Source: Gemmatimonadetes bacterium 2013_60CM_65_52 (lineage in GTDB: Bacteria > Gemmatimonadota > Gemmatimonadetes > Gemmatimonadales > Gemmatimonadaceae). Taken from it: a stretch of DNA of 64,000 nucleotides. The translations under genes and the position numbers were made by a program. Positions within the stretch are counted from its first letter, which is position 1; every line of letters starts with the position of its first letter. Location of the stretch: positions 248,001 to 312,000 of the forward strand of contig NGFI01000008.1 of assembly GCA_002215645.1 (NCBI GenBank), written 5' to 3'. Below the pieces are notes generated by a model that was not told the DNA's origin, did no database searches, and saw nothing but the letters and a program-made list of their open reading frames with translations. Below, one piece after another: positions 19,523 through 29,525 of the stretch.

Positions 19523-21348
19523 TGAACGCTCTGCTCGATCGACTGCATCCGTCCTTCGAGGCGCTCTCCGCGCAGTCCGACCTGAGTGACGTGGGTCGAG
19601 CGTCCTCCCGAATGGCTCGACATGTCGCGCGGTGCGAACAGTGCGCCGCGGTGATCGCCGAGATTCGTGCGCTCGGCGACGCGGCACGCGCGGAAGTTCT
19701 CGACGCACCGCGACCGGATCTGTGGTCGCGCATCGAGGCCGCCGCCACGGACGGGACGCGGTTGCCACCACAGCCGCTCTCCGCCCGGACGCGCCGCGTG
19801 CAGTTCAGCATCTCTCGGAGCGGCGTGCTCCTCGCGGCCGCGGCCGCGCTCCTCGTGCTGCTGGCCTGGCCCGGCGATCGCGGGCTCCAGGCCTCGGGGA
19901 CGAGCCGGCTGACGTTCTCGCCTGGGCGCCCAGTCCCGGGCGGCGTGTTGGTCGTGAGATACCGCGCGGTCTCCTGGTTGAAGACGCAGCCGCGGCTCGT
20001 CCTCGTCGGTCGTTCCTTGACCACCCCGCAAGAGATGCGGTGGTCGCAGCGACTCGGCGATTCCATTGCGTCACTCGTGCCGCGTGCCGATGGGATGTTC
20101 GAGGCGCGCTTGCACCTGTCGGAATCGTTCGCAGGTATGAGCGTGTGGGTCAGCGACAGTGTCGGCAAGGAGGTCGATACCGACTGGTTGATTCTCTCGG
20201 GAACACGAGATGGAAAGCCCTCTTTGGCGTCGATGCTGGCCGCCCTATGGGTCACGTCATACGGGTATGAGCCGGAGGAGGTGAGGCGTCCCCGACAGGC
20301 GATCAACGTCTCCGATTCCCTGCGTCGCTACTTTCCCGATTACCCGGCCGGCTGGATCAATTCGCGGAGCGACAGGTCGGCATCGGCGATCGAGCGGCTG
20401 ATCGCATATTTTCAGACGGGCGAGCGGCGGTATCTACGCTTTTACGAGGAGCTGTGGCCGCGCAAGAACCTCGACGCCGAGCGCACGCACGAGATGGTGA
20501 TGTTCGCGAATGCCATTTCGGAGCCCGACGAGGTGAATCGCTGGGCGCGACGTCTGGTGCTGGAGCACCCGGAAGATCCGCGCGCGCTCGACGACCTCGC
20601 CATGGCGCTCCATCTGGTTGAGCTGAAGGAGCCGCCGGGACTGGCGGATTCGATGCGCGCGTGGTTGCCGGTGCTCGAGCGTCTGTACGAGCGCGGGTCG
20701 CACCAGGTATCCGACGGTTACGCAGTGTGGCAGCTGGCGATTCGCTATGGAGATTCCGCAACGGCGGCGCGCTGGAGAGACCGCGCGCTCGGTACAGGAT
20801 TGCGGTATTGGGACACCACCTACGCAACCAATCGGTCGCTGCGCCTCGCGGCGGAGCGGAATTGGCGGGATGCGCTGCGAACGTCCTGCGTGCTGCCCGC
20901 CGGCAAGTTCCCCATGTCGACGATGTTCGGGAGCTGGTGGTCGATCTGTGAGCGCAACAGGACGTTCGGCTTCACCTTTCTTGCGCGCGCTCGGCTACTG
21001 GATGGCGATCCACATTCCGCGCGGGCCTTTGCGGACTCGGCGCTCATGCCACGCAGTGGAACTCCGGCGTGCGGACGTTGGTACTCCACGTATCTCGCGG
21101 CGGCGCGAACAGACCTGGCGCTTGGTGACACGCAGACAGCGTTCGGCCATCTGGTGACCGTGGCCAGCTTCTGGCCCGATCGCAGCGTCATTCGTGATTC
21201 TGCCCGAGTCTTTCTCGGACCAAGGTTCCACCAGACTGAATTCGACTTGGCCGCGGATTCGGCCAGACGCATCTACGTCGTCTGCGCGGAGCGCGAGCGG
21301 GCTGCCGCGAAGGCGAGGGAGGACCGATTGCGGAACGAGCTCCGCTGA
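19519..21348 (+). CDS. Transmembrane anti-sigma factor with a large extracytoplasmic domain
   Basis: 609 residues from the double ATG at 19519. The N-terminus has an H-x3-C-x2-C zinc motif (H35, C39, C42), typical of ZAS anti-sigma factors. A single membrane segment (about 102-118) follows. The remaining ~490 residues should face the periplasm. They start with a beta-rich stretch (VPGGVLVVRYRAVSW, LVLVGRSL) and continue as helical, TPR-like repeats rich in Trp, Arg and Ala (ERLIAYFQTGERRYLRFYEEL, RARLLDGDPHSARAFADSAL). Most anti-sigma sensor domains are far smaller. The zinc motif and sigma coupling give the regulatory role; the ligand or load sensed by the outside domain is unknown. Confidence 0.8.
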   Translation: MMNALLDRLHPSFEALSAQSDLSDVGRASSRMARHVARCEQCAAVIAEIRALGDAARAEVLDAPRPDLWSRIEAAATDGTRLPPQPLSARTRRVQFSISRSGVLLAAAAALLVLLAWPGDRGLQASGTSRLTFSPGRPVPGGVLVVRYRAVSWLKTQPRLVLVGRSLTTPQEMRWSQRLGDSIASLVPRADGMFEARLHLSESFAGMSVWVSDSVGKEVDTDWLILSGTRDGKPSLASMLAALWVTSYGYEPEEVRRPRQAINVSDSLRRYFPDYPAGWINSRSDRSASAIERLIAYFQTGERRYLRFYEELWPRKNLDAERTHEMVMFANAISEPDEVNRWARRLVLEHPEDPRALDDLAMALHLVELKEPPGLADSMRAWLPVLERLYERGSHQVSDGYAVWQLAIRYGDSATAARWRDRALGTGLRYWDTTYATNRSLRLAAERNWRDALRTSCVLPAGKFPMSTMFGSWWSICERNRTFGFTFLARARLLDGDPHSARAFADSALMPRSGTPACGRWYSTYLAAARTDLALGDTQTAFGHLVTVASFWPDRSVIRDSARVFLGPRFHQTEFDLAADSARRIYVVCAERERAAAKAREDRLRNELR

Positions 21349-21521
21349 GCACGCTGTAACGCCCGTCACCGGTGGCATAACGGGCGGAGAGCCATCATGT
21401 TGCGGGGGTCGCCGGTTTCTCATCCGGCGGCCAATCGTCATTCCGACGACTCCCCGCCGCTGCCGGCCGGGACGCAGGTCGATTCCAAATGCGCCGATGC
21501 TCGGCGCCGAGCCCCCAGCGC

Positions 21522-22604
21522 GTGAAGATCTCCCGATTCGGCTGGTCGCTGTCCGCTGTCTCGCTGCTGGCCGTTGCCGCCGCGGCACCGGTGCTTGCCC
21601 AGGAGCAGCGCACGAACGCCCCGGCGACCCATACCGTCAAGCGCGGCGATACCCTCTGGGACATCGCGAAGCAGTACCTCGGCGATCCCTACCTCTGGCC
21701 CGGCATCTACCGGCTCAATACGGATCAGATCGAGGATCCGCACTGGATCTATCCCGGCGAGATCATTCGCCTTCCCGGTCAGTCCGCGGCGGCGCCGGCG
21801 GTCGTGGCCGAGGAGCCGCGGCCCGCCTCGACGAACACGGTATTCTCGCAGGTGCAGAGGAGCCAGGCGCGGCCCGTGAGCCAGCGGCAGTTCGCACCGC
21901 CGCGCGTTCCGCCCGGTGACGTGGTACGCGCCGCCTACGTCGGACCCGACAAGGGTCCGCGCGGCGCGGGGAAGATCCTCTTCGGCGCCGACATTCCGGG
22001 CATCGACAAGGAGCGCTCGATGACCAACTATCAGCTCTACGACAAGGTGCTGCTCATCCCGCCCGTCGGCAGCATTGCCGCGGAGCGCGAGCGCTTCGTG
22101 GCGTACGAGCTGGGTGAGTCGGTCGAAGGGATGGGCACCGTCGTCATTCCCACGGCGGTGCTTCAGGTCATTCGCGCGCCACGAAATGGCGAGGCTGCCA
22201 CCGTCCAGGTGGTGGAGCTGTTCGGCATGTTGAACGCCGACACCAAGGTCCTCCCCATCGACACCGCGGGCGCCGGCGCTTCGGGCGTGCCGTTGTCGTT
22301 CAGCGGCGTACGGACGACCACGGTTCGGGCCATCCACCGGCCGGCGGTTCTCCCGTCCACGAGCTACGAAGTGCTCTTCGATCTCAGCAGCAAGGACGGC
22401 ATGAAGATCGGTGACGAGGTGGAGATTTTCCATTCCCGGCAGAAGGACATTCCCGACGAGCGGCCTGCCATTCCGGAGGTCGCGATTGCAACTGCACGCG
22501 TGGTCCGTGTGACGCAATACGGCAGCACGGCGCGGGTGACGTCTCAGATCGAGCCCGCCATTCGCGTGGGCGAGAGCATTCGAGTGACCGCGCGGATGCC
22601 CTGA
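21522..22604 (+). CDS. LysM-domain exported protein
   Basis: About 360 residues. The signal peptide ends in APVLAQ. It is followed at once by a LysM domain (HTVKRGDTLWDIAKQYLGDP ... WIYPGEIIRLP), which binds peptidoglycan. The rest is of unknown fold, with Ala/Pro linkers and beta-rich segments (TTTVRAIHRPAVLPSTSYEVLFDL, KIGDEVEIFHSRQ). I prefer GTG 21522 because it gives a compact signal peptide; ATG 21489 in the same frame is the alternative, and neither has a clear ribosome-binding site. Likely periplasmic. The 173-bp gap upstream holds two small hairpins (CGCCGG/CCGGCG near 21410-21435 and TCGTC/GACGA just after). Confidence 0.85.
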   Translation: MKISRFGWSLSAVSLLAVAAAAPVLAQEQRTNAPATHTVKRGDTLWDIAKQYLGDPYLWPGIYRLNTDQIEDPHWIYPGEIIRLPGQSAAAPAVVAEEPRPASTNTVFSQVQRSQARPVSQRQFAPPRVPPGDVVRAAYVGPDKGPRGAGKILFGADIPGIDKERSMTNYQLYDKVLLIPPVGSIAAERERFVAYELGESVEGMGTVVIPTAVLQVIRAPRNGEAATVQVVELFGMLNADTKVLPIDTAGAGASGVPLSFSGVRTTTVRAIHRPAVLPSTSYEVLFDLSSKDGMKIGDEVEIFHSRQKDIPDERPAIPEVAIATARVVRVTQYGSTARVTSQIEPAIRVGESIRVTARMP

Positions 22605-22672
22605 GAGGGGCCGAAGGGGAACGGCCGCGAATGACGTAACGCGTGCCCGTTCATTAGATTAGGGCGATAGAC

Positions 22673-23482
22673 ATGTCCGCCATCGCCCACTTCGTCGCCA
22701 TCACGTGCTACATCGGCGCCGCGGCACTTGCCGCGACGCCGTTTGCGCGTCCGGTGGGGGCGCCGGTACGGGGCGTGGCCGCGGTGCTCGGCATCGGAAT
22801 CGTGGCGCATGCGGTCGCGCTGATGGCGTATGTCCACCGTGTCGGACAGTTGCCACTGACCGGACTCGGACCCGCGCTGTCCTTTGCCGGATTCGTGCTG
22901 GCGGTCACGCTGTTGATCGTGGAGCTCGTGGCTCGCGACGTCAGCCTCACGCTCGTTGCCGCACCCCTCGCGGCCGTTCCGGTCACGTTCGCGAACGTCA
23001 TCGGCATGGCGCCCTCGGTGGCGCCCACCGGCGCGCGTGGCTTGTGGCTCGTGGCGCACATCGCACCGAGCTTCTTCGGCATCGCGGCGTTCGCCACGGC
23101 GGCGGCGGCCGGCTGCATGTATCTGCTCGAGCGACGCGAGCTCAAGTCGCGCCGCTTCGGGGCGATTTTCCGATTCTTCCCTCCACTCGACACGCTCGAT
23201 CGCGTGAACCACGTCGCGGCGGTCGCCGGCTGGCTGGGCCTCACGCTCGGCGTGGTGCTGGCCATCACGTACTCGGTCACCTATCGGGAGCTGAGCGTCC
23301 CCAAGATCATCTGGGCGATGGGATCGTGGCTCGCGGTCAGCGGAATTGCATTGGGCCGAATCGCTGGCGGGTGGCAGGCGCGCCGCGCCGCACTGTATTC
23401 CACCGTGAGCTTCGCGGCGGTGCTGCTGCTCTATGTCGCCTTCCGCGTCGTCGAATCGAATGCCGGGGGACGATTTCTGTGA
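22673..23482 (+). CDS. CcsA/HemX-type cytochrome c assembly membrane protein
   Basis: 269 residues with about eight hydrophobic helices and the family motif around GLWLVAHIAPSFFGIAAF, which holds the conserved W-x-x-H-type haem-contact region. Such proteins either handle haem for system II cytochrome c maturation (CcsA/ResC) or, as HemX, modulate HemA level. Because the precorrin-2 dehydrogenase and hemA follow with overlaps, a HemX role is at least as likely as CcsA. It overlaps the next gene by GTGA. Confidence 0.82.
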   Translation: MSAIAHFVAITCYIGAAALAATPFARPVGAPVRGVAAVLGIGIVAHAVALMAYVHRVGQLPLTGLGPALSFAGFVLAVTLLIVELVARDVSLTLVAAPLAAVPVTFANVIGMAPSVAPTGARGLWLVAHIAPSFFGIAAFATAAAAGCMYLLERRELKSRRFGAIFRFFPPLDTLDRVNHVAAVAGWLGLTLGVVLAITYSVTYRELSVPKIIWAMGSWLAVSGIALGRIAGGWQARRAALYSTVSFAAVLLLYVAFRVVESNAGGRFL

Positions 23483-24087
23483 GCGGCATCCCGTTGCTCG
23501 TGTCTCCGGACGGGCTTCGCGTCCTCGTGGTCGGTGGCGGCCAGGTTGCCACGAGAAAGGTCCGACAATTTGCGACCGCTCGCGCGCTCGTCCGTATCGT
23601 CGCACCCGTTCTGTGCGAAGACCTCGAACGCCTGGTGCTCGAGCTTGCGATCGAGGTCGCGCGCCGGCCATACGAGTCCGATGACGTTGGCGACGCACAC
23701 CTCGTGTTCGCCGCCACCAACGACCGTGGCGTCAACGAGTCCGTCGCCCGCGACGCGGACGCAAGTGGCCGGCTGGTAAACGTCACCGACCAGTCCGACG
23801 GCGGACAGTTCTCCGTCATGGCGGCGCACCGTCGCGGACCACTGACGGTGGGAGTCAGCGCCGGTGGCGTGCCCGTCGCGGCGCAGCGCATCCGCGACGC
23901 AATCGCGGAGCGATTCGATTCGCGCTATGCGGATGCGCTGGAGTCATTGGTGGCGCTGCGCCAATCGGTGCTTTCGGGTGAGGGGCGGGACGCGTGGCGG
24001 CAGCGCTGCAACGCCGTCGTCGGCGACGACTTCTGCGAGGCGGTGGAGCAGGGACGCATTGCACAACGGGTCGCGCCGTGGCCGTGA
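23479..24087 (+). CDS. Precorrin-2 dehydrogenase / sirohydrochlorin ferrochelatase-type protein (CysG N-domain, Met8-like)
   Basis: 202 residues beginning at GTG 23479, overlapping the previous stop; the longer open frame upstream is a shadow of the membrane gene. NAD-binding GGGQVATRKVRQF near residue 18 and the following LVNVTDQSDGGQFSVMAAHRRGPLTVGVSAGG are the family signature. Expected to oxidise precorrin-2 to sirohydrochlorin in sirohaem synthesis. No methyltransferase half is fused, unlike enterobacterial CysG. It overlaps hemA by GTGA. Confidence 0.9.
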   Translation: MSGIPLLVSPDGLRVLVVGGGQVATRKVRQFATARALVRIVAPVLCEDLERLVLELAIEVARRPYESDDVGDAHLVFAATNDRGVNESVARDADASGRLVNVTDQSDGGQFSVMAAHRRGPLTVGVSAGGVPVAAQRIRDAIAERFDSRYADALESLVALRQSVLSGEGRDAWRQRCNAVVGDDFCEAVEQGRIAQRVAPWP

Positions 24088-25391
24088 TCGTCGTGGGCGT
24101 CAGCCATCATGGCGCACCGCTCGAGGTGCGCGAGCGTCTCACGTTCTCGCCGCGCGAAATCGTCGCGGTGCTCGACCGGCTCAGCTCCGACGGAGACACG
24201 ACCGAGGGCGTCGTGCTCTCGACCTGCAATCGAACGGAGCTCTACCTCGTGGAGCGTGAGCAGGATGCGTCGGCCGCGGCGTGGGCGCTGCTCTCCGAGA
24301 AGTTGGGCGGCGACGCGAGCGCATACGGCTACGTGCGGCGGGATCGCGAGGCGGCCGCGCATCTCTTCCGCGTGGCGTCGGGAATGGACTCGATGGTCGT
24401 CGGCGAAGCGCAGATCCATGGCCAGGTCCGCGACGCGTGGGAGATGAGCCGGCCGCGCTCGGGCGCGGTGCTGAATCGGCTCTTCCAGAGCGCGCTGCTC
24501 ACCGGTGGCCGCGTGCGGAGCGAGACCGAGTTGGGACACGGCGCGTTGAGCGTCGGGTCGGCGGCGGTCCAATTGGCGAGAAAGATCTTTGGCACGCTCG
24601 CCGGTCGCCGCGCGATGGTACTGGGCGCGGGCGAGATGGCCGAGCTCGCACTGGCCTGCGTGCTGGAGGAAGGCGTGCAGGCTGCGATCGTGGCCAATCG
24701 CACCTTCGAGCGCGCGCAAGTGCTCGCCGAGCGGTACGGCGCGGTGGCGGCGCACTATGAGGATGCGTGGCCAGAGCTGGCGAACGTCGACCTGTTGTTG
24801 TGCTCCACGGCCTCGCCGCATGCCATTGTCGACGTCGAGCGCATTCGTGCGGCAGTATCGAAGCGAGGCGACAGGCCGCTCTGCATTCTCGACATCGCGC
24901 TGCCCAGGGACGTCGATCCCGCCGTGGCGGAGCTCGACAACGTCTACCTCTACGATCTCGATGACCTGCGCGGCGTCGTGAGCGCGAATCGCGATCGCCG
25001 GCAGAAGGAGCTGCCAGCCGCGGAATCGATCATCGCCGAGGAAGTGGAGACGTACTGGCAGTGGGTTGCGGGGCTCGCCGCGGTTCCGGTCGTCACCCAG
25101 TTGCGCGAAGAGATGCACCGCGTGCGCGAGCGCGAAGTTGCGGCGGCGCTGCAGAAGCTGCGCGAACTGACGCCGGCCCAGCGCGACGTCGTCGAGCAGC
25201 TTGGGCGGTCGCTCACCAACAAGTTTCTGCACGAGCCGTCCGTGCGCCTGCGCGCTGCCGCCGCGAACGGGCGGGGCCTCGGGGTGGTGGACGCGGCGCG
25301 CTACCTCTTTGGGCTCGACGCAGGTGTCGAGGCGACGAACGAGAGCGGGAAAGCCGAGCAGGACACGACAAAAGGGAAATCGACGACATGA
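24084..25391 (+). CDS. hemA: Glutamyl-tRNA reductase
   Basis: First committed step of the C5 tetrapyrrole pathway: reduces Glu-tRNA(Glu) to glutamate-1-semialdehyde. GTG 24084 is used, giving the normal N-terminus MIVVGVSHHGAPLEVRERLTF; GTG 24078 is a second option. 435 residues. The catalytic Cys48 is in LSTCNRTELYL, the NADPH site is GAGEMAELAL, and the C-terminal dimerisation helices carry ALQKLRELTPAQRDVVEQL. Linked by overlap to the genes on both sides. Confidence 0.96.
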   Translation: MIVVGVSHHGAPLEVRERLTFSPREIVAVLDRLSSDGDTTEGVVLSTCNRTELYLVEREQDASAAAWALLSEKLGGDASAYGYVRRDREAAAHLFRVASGMDSMVVGEAQIHGQVRDAWEMSRPRSGAVLNRLFQSALLTGGRVRSETELGHGALSVGSAAVQLARKIFGTLAGRRAMVLGAGEMAELALACVLEEGVQAAIVANRTFERAQVLAERYGAVAAHYEDAWPELANVDLLLCSTASPHAIVDVERIRAAVSKRGDRPLCILDIALPRDVDPAVAELDNVYLYDLDDLRGVVSANRDRRQKELPAAESIIAEEVETYWQWVAGLAAVPVVTQLREEMHRVREREVAAALQKLRELTPAQRDVVEQLGRSLTNKFLHEPSVRLRAAAANGRGLGVVDAARYLFGLDAGVEATNESGKAEQDTTKGKSTT

Positions 25392-26368
25392 CGACGGCCC
25401 TGATTACCGGAGGCGCGGGGTTCATCGGCTCACACGTCGCGGATCGGTTGGTGGCCGAGGGGTGGGTCGTGCACGTAGTCGACAACCTGGCCACCGGGAA
25501 GGCGGCGCAGGTGCCCGAGCGAGCGCGGTTTCATCAGTTGGACATTCGCGATGGGGATGCAGCGCGGCTCGTCGCGGACGTGAAGCCCGACGCGCTCGTG
25601 CATCTCGCCGCGCAGATGGACGTTCGAAAGAGTGTCGCTGAACCGGTCTTCGATGCGGAGACGAACATCGTCGGGACGCTGAATCTGCTGGAAGCGGTGC
25701 GTCGTCACAGTCCGCGCACGCGCGTGGTGTTCTCGTCCACGGGGGGGGCGATATACGGCGACGCCACGACGCCACCGAATCGTGAGACGTTCGAGAAAAA
25801 CCCCGAGTCGCCCTACGCAGCGGCGAAGCTCGCCGTGGAGACGTACCTCGCGTATTACGCGCGAATTCACGGGCTCGAGTACGCGGCGCTCCGGTACGGC
25901 AACGTGTACGGGCCGCGGCAGGATCCACACGGTGAGGCGGGTGTGGTCGCCATTTTCTGTGGGCGGCTGCTCAACGGCCAGCCCTTGACTGTTTTCGGCG
26001 ACGGCAGGCAGACGCGCGATTACGTGTATGTCGGCGATGTCGTGGACGCGACCTTTCGTGCTGCCGTCCAACGGCTTCCCGCCGCCGGTCTGCTGGATGC
26101 ACGCGCCTTCAATGTGGGAACCGGCGTCGCAACCGACGTCCTCCAGCTTGCGGAGGAGCTCGCACGAGCCGCGGGTGTCGAGCCGCACGTGGTTCATGCG
26201 CCCGAGCGTCCGGGCGAGCAGCGAACGTCGTACCTCGACGTGCGAAAGGCTCGCGAGCAACTCGGCTGGCAGCCGCACACGTCGCTGCGCGACGGGTTGG
26301 CCGCGAGCTACGAGTGGTTCGCGCAACAGGCGGATGCGGCGCTCCGGTCGCCGGCGAGGTCCGCGTGA
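25388..26368 (+). CDS. NAD-dependent sugar-nucleotide epimerase/dehydratase (UDP-glucose 4-epimerase-like)
   Basis: 326 residues, extended SDR. NAD motif GGAGFIGSHVADRL at residues 8-21, catalytic FSSTGGAIYGD and Y-x3-K in SPYAAAKLAVE. The sequence resembles GalE-type enzymes common in actinobacteria and Gemmatimonadota-like genomes (LRYGNVYGPRQDPHGEAGV). A UDP-glucose/UDP-galactose or related substrate is likely but not provable here. Its place between hemA and tolQ, overlapping both, is unusual; it may supply sugar precursors for the outer membrane. Confidence 0.85.
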   Translation: MTTALITGGAGFIGSHVADRLVAEGWVVHVVDNLATGKAAQVPERARFHQLDIRDGDAARLVADVKPDALVHLAAQMDVRKSVAEPVFDAETNIVGTLNLLEAVRRHSPRTRVVFSSTGGAIYGDATTPPNRETFEKNPESPYAAAKLAVETYLAYYARIHGLEYAALRYGNVYGPRQDPHGEAGVVAIFCGRLLNGQPLTVFGDGRQTRDYVYVGDVVDATFRAAVQRLPAAGLLDARAFNVGTGVATDVLQLAEELARAAGVEPHVVHAPERPGEQRTSYLDVRKAREQLGWQPHTSLRDGLAASYEWFAQQADAALRSPARSA

Positions 26369-27099
26369 TTGCCGCAATACAATCCGCCGGCGCGGTGCCG
26401 ACGTCGGCGAGGGATCTCGTGCTCAACTCCGGGATCGAGACGAAGGTGGTGCTCGCCATTCTCATCGTGCTTTCGCTGGTGAGCTGGGCCATCATGTTCG
26501 CGGTTGGTCGTGAGCTGTCGAAGTCCCTTCGTCTCGCGACGCTGTTCGCGCGCGAGGTCGAGCGCGCCGCGCGATTGGCCGGCGCCGGCGAAGTAGCAAA
26601 GCATTCGTCGCCGAACGCGGCGCAGCGCGTGCTCGTGCGTGCGTTGCAGTTCGTCGGTGACACGCGTCGCGGCAACCAGGCCCTGTCACACGACGACGGA
26701 AGCAGCGCGACGTTCTCGCCCACGGCGGCTGCGTCTCGCGTCGAAACGCTGCGGCTTGTCCTGGATGCCGAGGCGCTCGCGGAGCGAGATCGCCTCGGAC
26801 GGTTTCTTCCATGGCTCGCCACCATCGGCTCCGCCAGCCCGCTCATCGGACTGCTCGGCACGGTCCTCGGCGTCATCACGGCGTTCGTTGGCATCGCGAC
26901 GCGCGGCTCGGGCAATCTGGCGGCGGTGGCACCCGGTGTGGCGCAGGCGCTCGTGGCCACGGCGGCGGCACTGAGCGTCGCCATCCCGGCCACTTTCGGA
27001 TACAACATCCTCGCCAACCGGCTGAACCGTCTCGACAATCTGCTCGAGGGTTTCGGTACGACCGTGATCGCCATGCTCGTGCGCGAGGAGCGCATCTAG
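26365..27099 (+). CDS. tolQ: TolQ/ExbB-type proton-channel protein (MotA/TolQ/ExbB family)
   Basis: 244 residues from GTG 26365. The first membrane helix is VVLAILIVLSLVSWAIMFAV. The family core is WLATIGSASPLIGLLGTVLGVITAF followed by the third helix in VAQALVATAAALSVAIPATF. With TolR it converts proton flow into force on the TonB/TolA-like protein. The order tolQ-tolR-tonB-like-tolB-pal-cpoB favours TolQ over ExbB. A short His/Ser-rich insert (about 75-110) is in the cytoplasmic loop. Confidence 0.92.
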   Translation: MIAAIQSAGAVPTSARDLVLNSGIETKVVLAILIVLSLVSWAIMFAVGRELSKSLRLATLFAREVERAARLAGAGEVAKHSSPNAAQRVLVRALQFVGDTRRGNQALSHDDGSSATFSPTAAASRVETLRLVLDAEALAERDRLGRFLPWLATIGSASPLIGLLGTVLGVITAFVGIATRGSGNLAAVAPGVAQALVATAAALSVAIPATFGYNILANRLNRLDNLLEGFGTTVIAMLVREERI

Positions 27100-27100
27100 C

Positions 27101-27507
<407 letters not shown>

Positions 27508-27511
<4 letters not shown>

Positions 27512-28206
27512 GCGCGCTCGCGCACGGTGGTCCCTCCATGCGACTTCCCATTGCAGCCTCCGCGCTTCTGCACGTGGCTGCGCTGGCGATGCTCGTGTTT
27601 GCCCGCGGCGGCACGCGCGTGGCGTTGCCGCCGACGTATCGCGTGAGTCTCGTCGCCGCGCCAGCCGGTGATCGTGCAGTTGGCGTGGTCGAACCGGTCG
27701 CGCAGCCGACGCCGGCAACACCCGCGCCGACGGTGCGAGAAAAGCCCGCGCCCACGCCGCAGAAAGTACCGGGGATAAAGACACCCCGCGTGCCGGCGCG
27801 CGCGACGCCCAACGTGGCCCAGCCGGCGGCAGCATCGAAGACTGTGCCCGCGGCGGCCGCAGGCGGCGGTCCCGAGGGCGGACGGGGCGCGGATGTCGCG
27901 AATGTGAAGGTTGACGGGATCAACTTTCCGTACCCTGTGTATCTGCAGAACATCGTGCGACAGATTGCCCTGCAGTTCAGGCCTGCGTCGCGCGGTGTGT
28001 TGTCCGCGGAGGTCGCGTTCATCATCAGGCGGGACGGCAGCATGGCGGGGCTCAGGCTGACGCGGCGCTCGAGCGTGTATTCGTTCGATCAGGACGCGCT
28101 GGCGGCGGTGGAGCTCGCGTCACGCAATTTCGGTCCGCTGCCGGCTGGCTTCCCCGACGACGCGCTGCCGGTCGTCTTCACCTTCGATCCCCGCATCATC
28201 CGGTGA
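27508..28206 (+). CDS. TonB/TolA-like energy-transducing protein
   Basis: 232 residues: one N-terminal membrane helix (LPIAASALLHVAALAMLVFA), a Pro/Ala-rich spacer (about 60-130, with repeated TPAP and KPAPTPQK-type units), and a C-terminal TonB/TolA-like domain (YPVYLQNIVRQIALQF ... GVLSAEVAFIIRRDGSM). In this operon it occupies the TolA slot, spanning the periplasm to touch TolB/Pal. The spacer is shorter than that of E. coli TolA. It overlaps tolR by ATGA. Confidence 0.85.
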
Positions 28207-28213
28207 TTCGCAC

Positions 28214-29485
28214 ATGATCCGCCGCGCACTGCTCGCGCTCGCCGTGCTCGCGGCGCCACTGTCGGCGCAGGACACGACGCGCGGTGTCCGAATCGGCCTC
28301 ACCTACGATGCGGGCACGCGTCCCGGCGTCGTGGTGCTGCCGTCTCGCGGCGTTGGTGCCGATTCGCTCCGCGCCATTCTCCAGCGCGACCTCGGCTTCG
28401 GCGATCGCGTGAACGTCATCGATCTGGATGCCGCCGCGGCGGACGCCATCAATCGTGGCGCGAACAGCTGGCCAATTCTCGCGCGCCTCGGCGCCGCGGC
28501 CTCGGTGCAGGTGACGCCGACGCCGACGGGGCTGCACCTCGCCGTGTACGACGTGGCCAAGCAGGTGACCGCGCTCGTTCGGGACTTTCCGGCGCCGCCG
28601 ATGACCGATGCGCGCGGATGGCGCGCCGCGGTACACGGGCTCGCGGACGAGTTGGAAGAATCTCTCACGGGCACACGCGGCGTCGCGCGCACGCGCGTGC
28701 TCTTCGAGCGGAACAAGCGCATCTGGCTCGTTGACAGCGATGGCGAACAGATCGTGGCCGTCAGCGGCGGAACGGGCATTCACGGATCTCCGGCGTGGCA
28801 TCCTGGCGGGTCGATGATCGCGTATTCGTCGATCAATCCATGGCAGATCGTCGTGCAGGATCTCGTCTCGGGAGGCACGCGCACCATTGCCGGCGGCACC
28901 GGTGTCTTCATCTCACCGGTCTTTACGCCGGACGGCGCGAGCATCGTCTACGCGCACGGTGTGGACGATGGCGTGGACATCTTCACCATCCCCACGGCGG
29001 GCGGCACCGGACGCCGGCTCTCGGTCGGGCGCGGCAGCGACAATACGTCGCCGACCTTCAGCCCCGACGGACGGCGCATCGCATTCATGTCGGGTCGCGC
29101 CGGACATCCCGAGATCTACACCATGGACGCCGACGGCACGAACGTCGATCTCCTCACGCCGCTGGAGTTCGGTGAGAACGCATATCGCGCGTCGCCCGAC
29201 TGGTCGCCGGACGGGCGGGTCGTGGCATTCCGCTCGGGAAATGGCTCGCTCGCGCAGGTGCTGACCATCAATCTTCGCGACCGCAGCCTCAAACAGCTCA
29301 CCAGCGAGGGCGCCAACGAAGATCCGTCCTGGGCACCGGATGGGCGTCACCTCGTGTTCGTTTCGTCCCGGAGCGGCTCGAAGCAGCTCTGGGTGCTGGA
29401 CACAGAAACCGGGCGCACGCGACAGTTGACGCGTGGCGCGGCCGTGCGGAATCCCGCCTGGTCGCCCCGGCTGCCACAGAATTGA
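28214..29485 (+). CDS. tolB: Tol-Pal system protein TolB
   Basis: 423 residues with a signal peptide ending in APLSAQ. The N-terminal alpha/beta domain (to about 165) is followed by WD40-like/PD40 repeats with the marks GSPAWHPGGSMIAYSS, SPTFSPDGRRIAFMSGR, DWSPDGRVVAFRSG and DPSWAPDGRHLVFVSSRSG. This is the periplasmic propeller that binds Pal and the TolA-like protein. Length and repeats are normal. Confidence 0.95.
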   Translation: MIRRALLALAVLAAPLSAQDTTRGVRIGLTYDAGTRPGVVVLPSRGVGADSLRAILQRDLGFGDRVNVIDLDAAAADAINRGANSWPILARLGAAASVQVTPTPTGLHLAVYDVAKQVTALVRDFPAPPMTDARGWRAAVHGLADELEESLTGTRGVARTRVLFERNKRIWLVDSDGEQIVAVSGGTGIHGSPAWHPGGSMIAYSSINPWQIVVQDLVSGGTRTIAGGTGVFISPVFTPDGASIVYAHGVDDGVDIFTIPTAGGTGRRLSVGRGSDNTSPTFSPDGRRIAFMSGRAGHPEIYTMDADGTNVDLLTPLEFGENAYRASPDWSPDGRVVAFRSGNGSLAQVLTINLRDRSLKQLTSEGANEDPSWAPDGRHLVFVSSRSGSKQLWVLDTETGRTRQLTRGAAVRNPAWSPRLPQN

Positions 29486-29525
29486 TCCCGCGTCACCGCT
29501 GGCTACGCGCACCATGGAGACCCGC

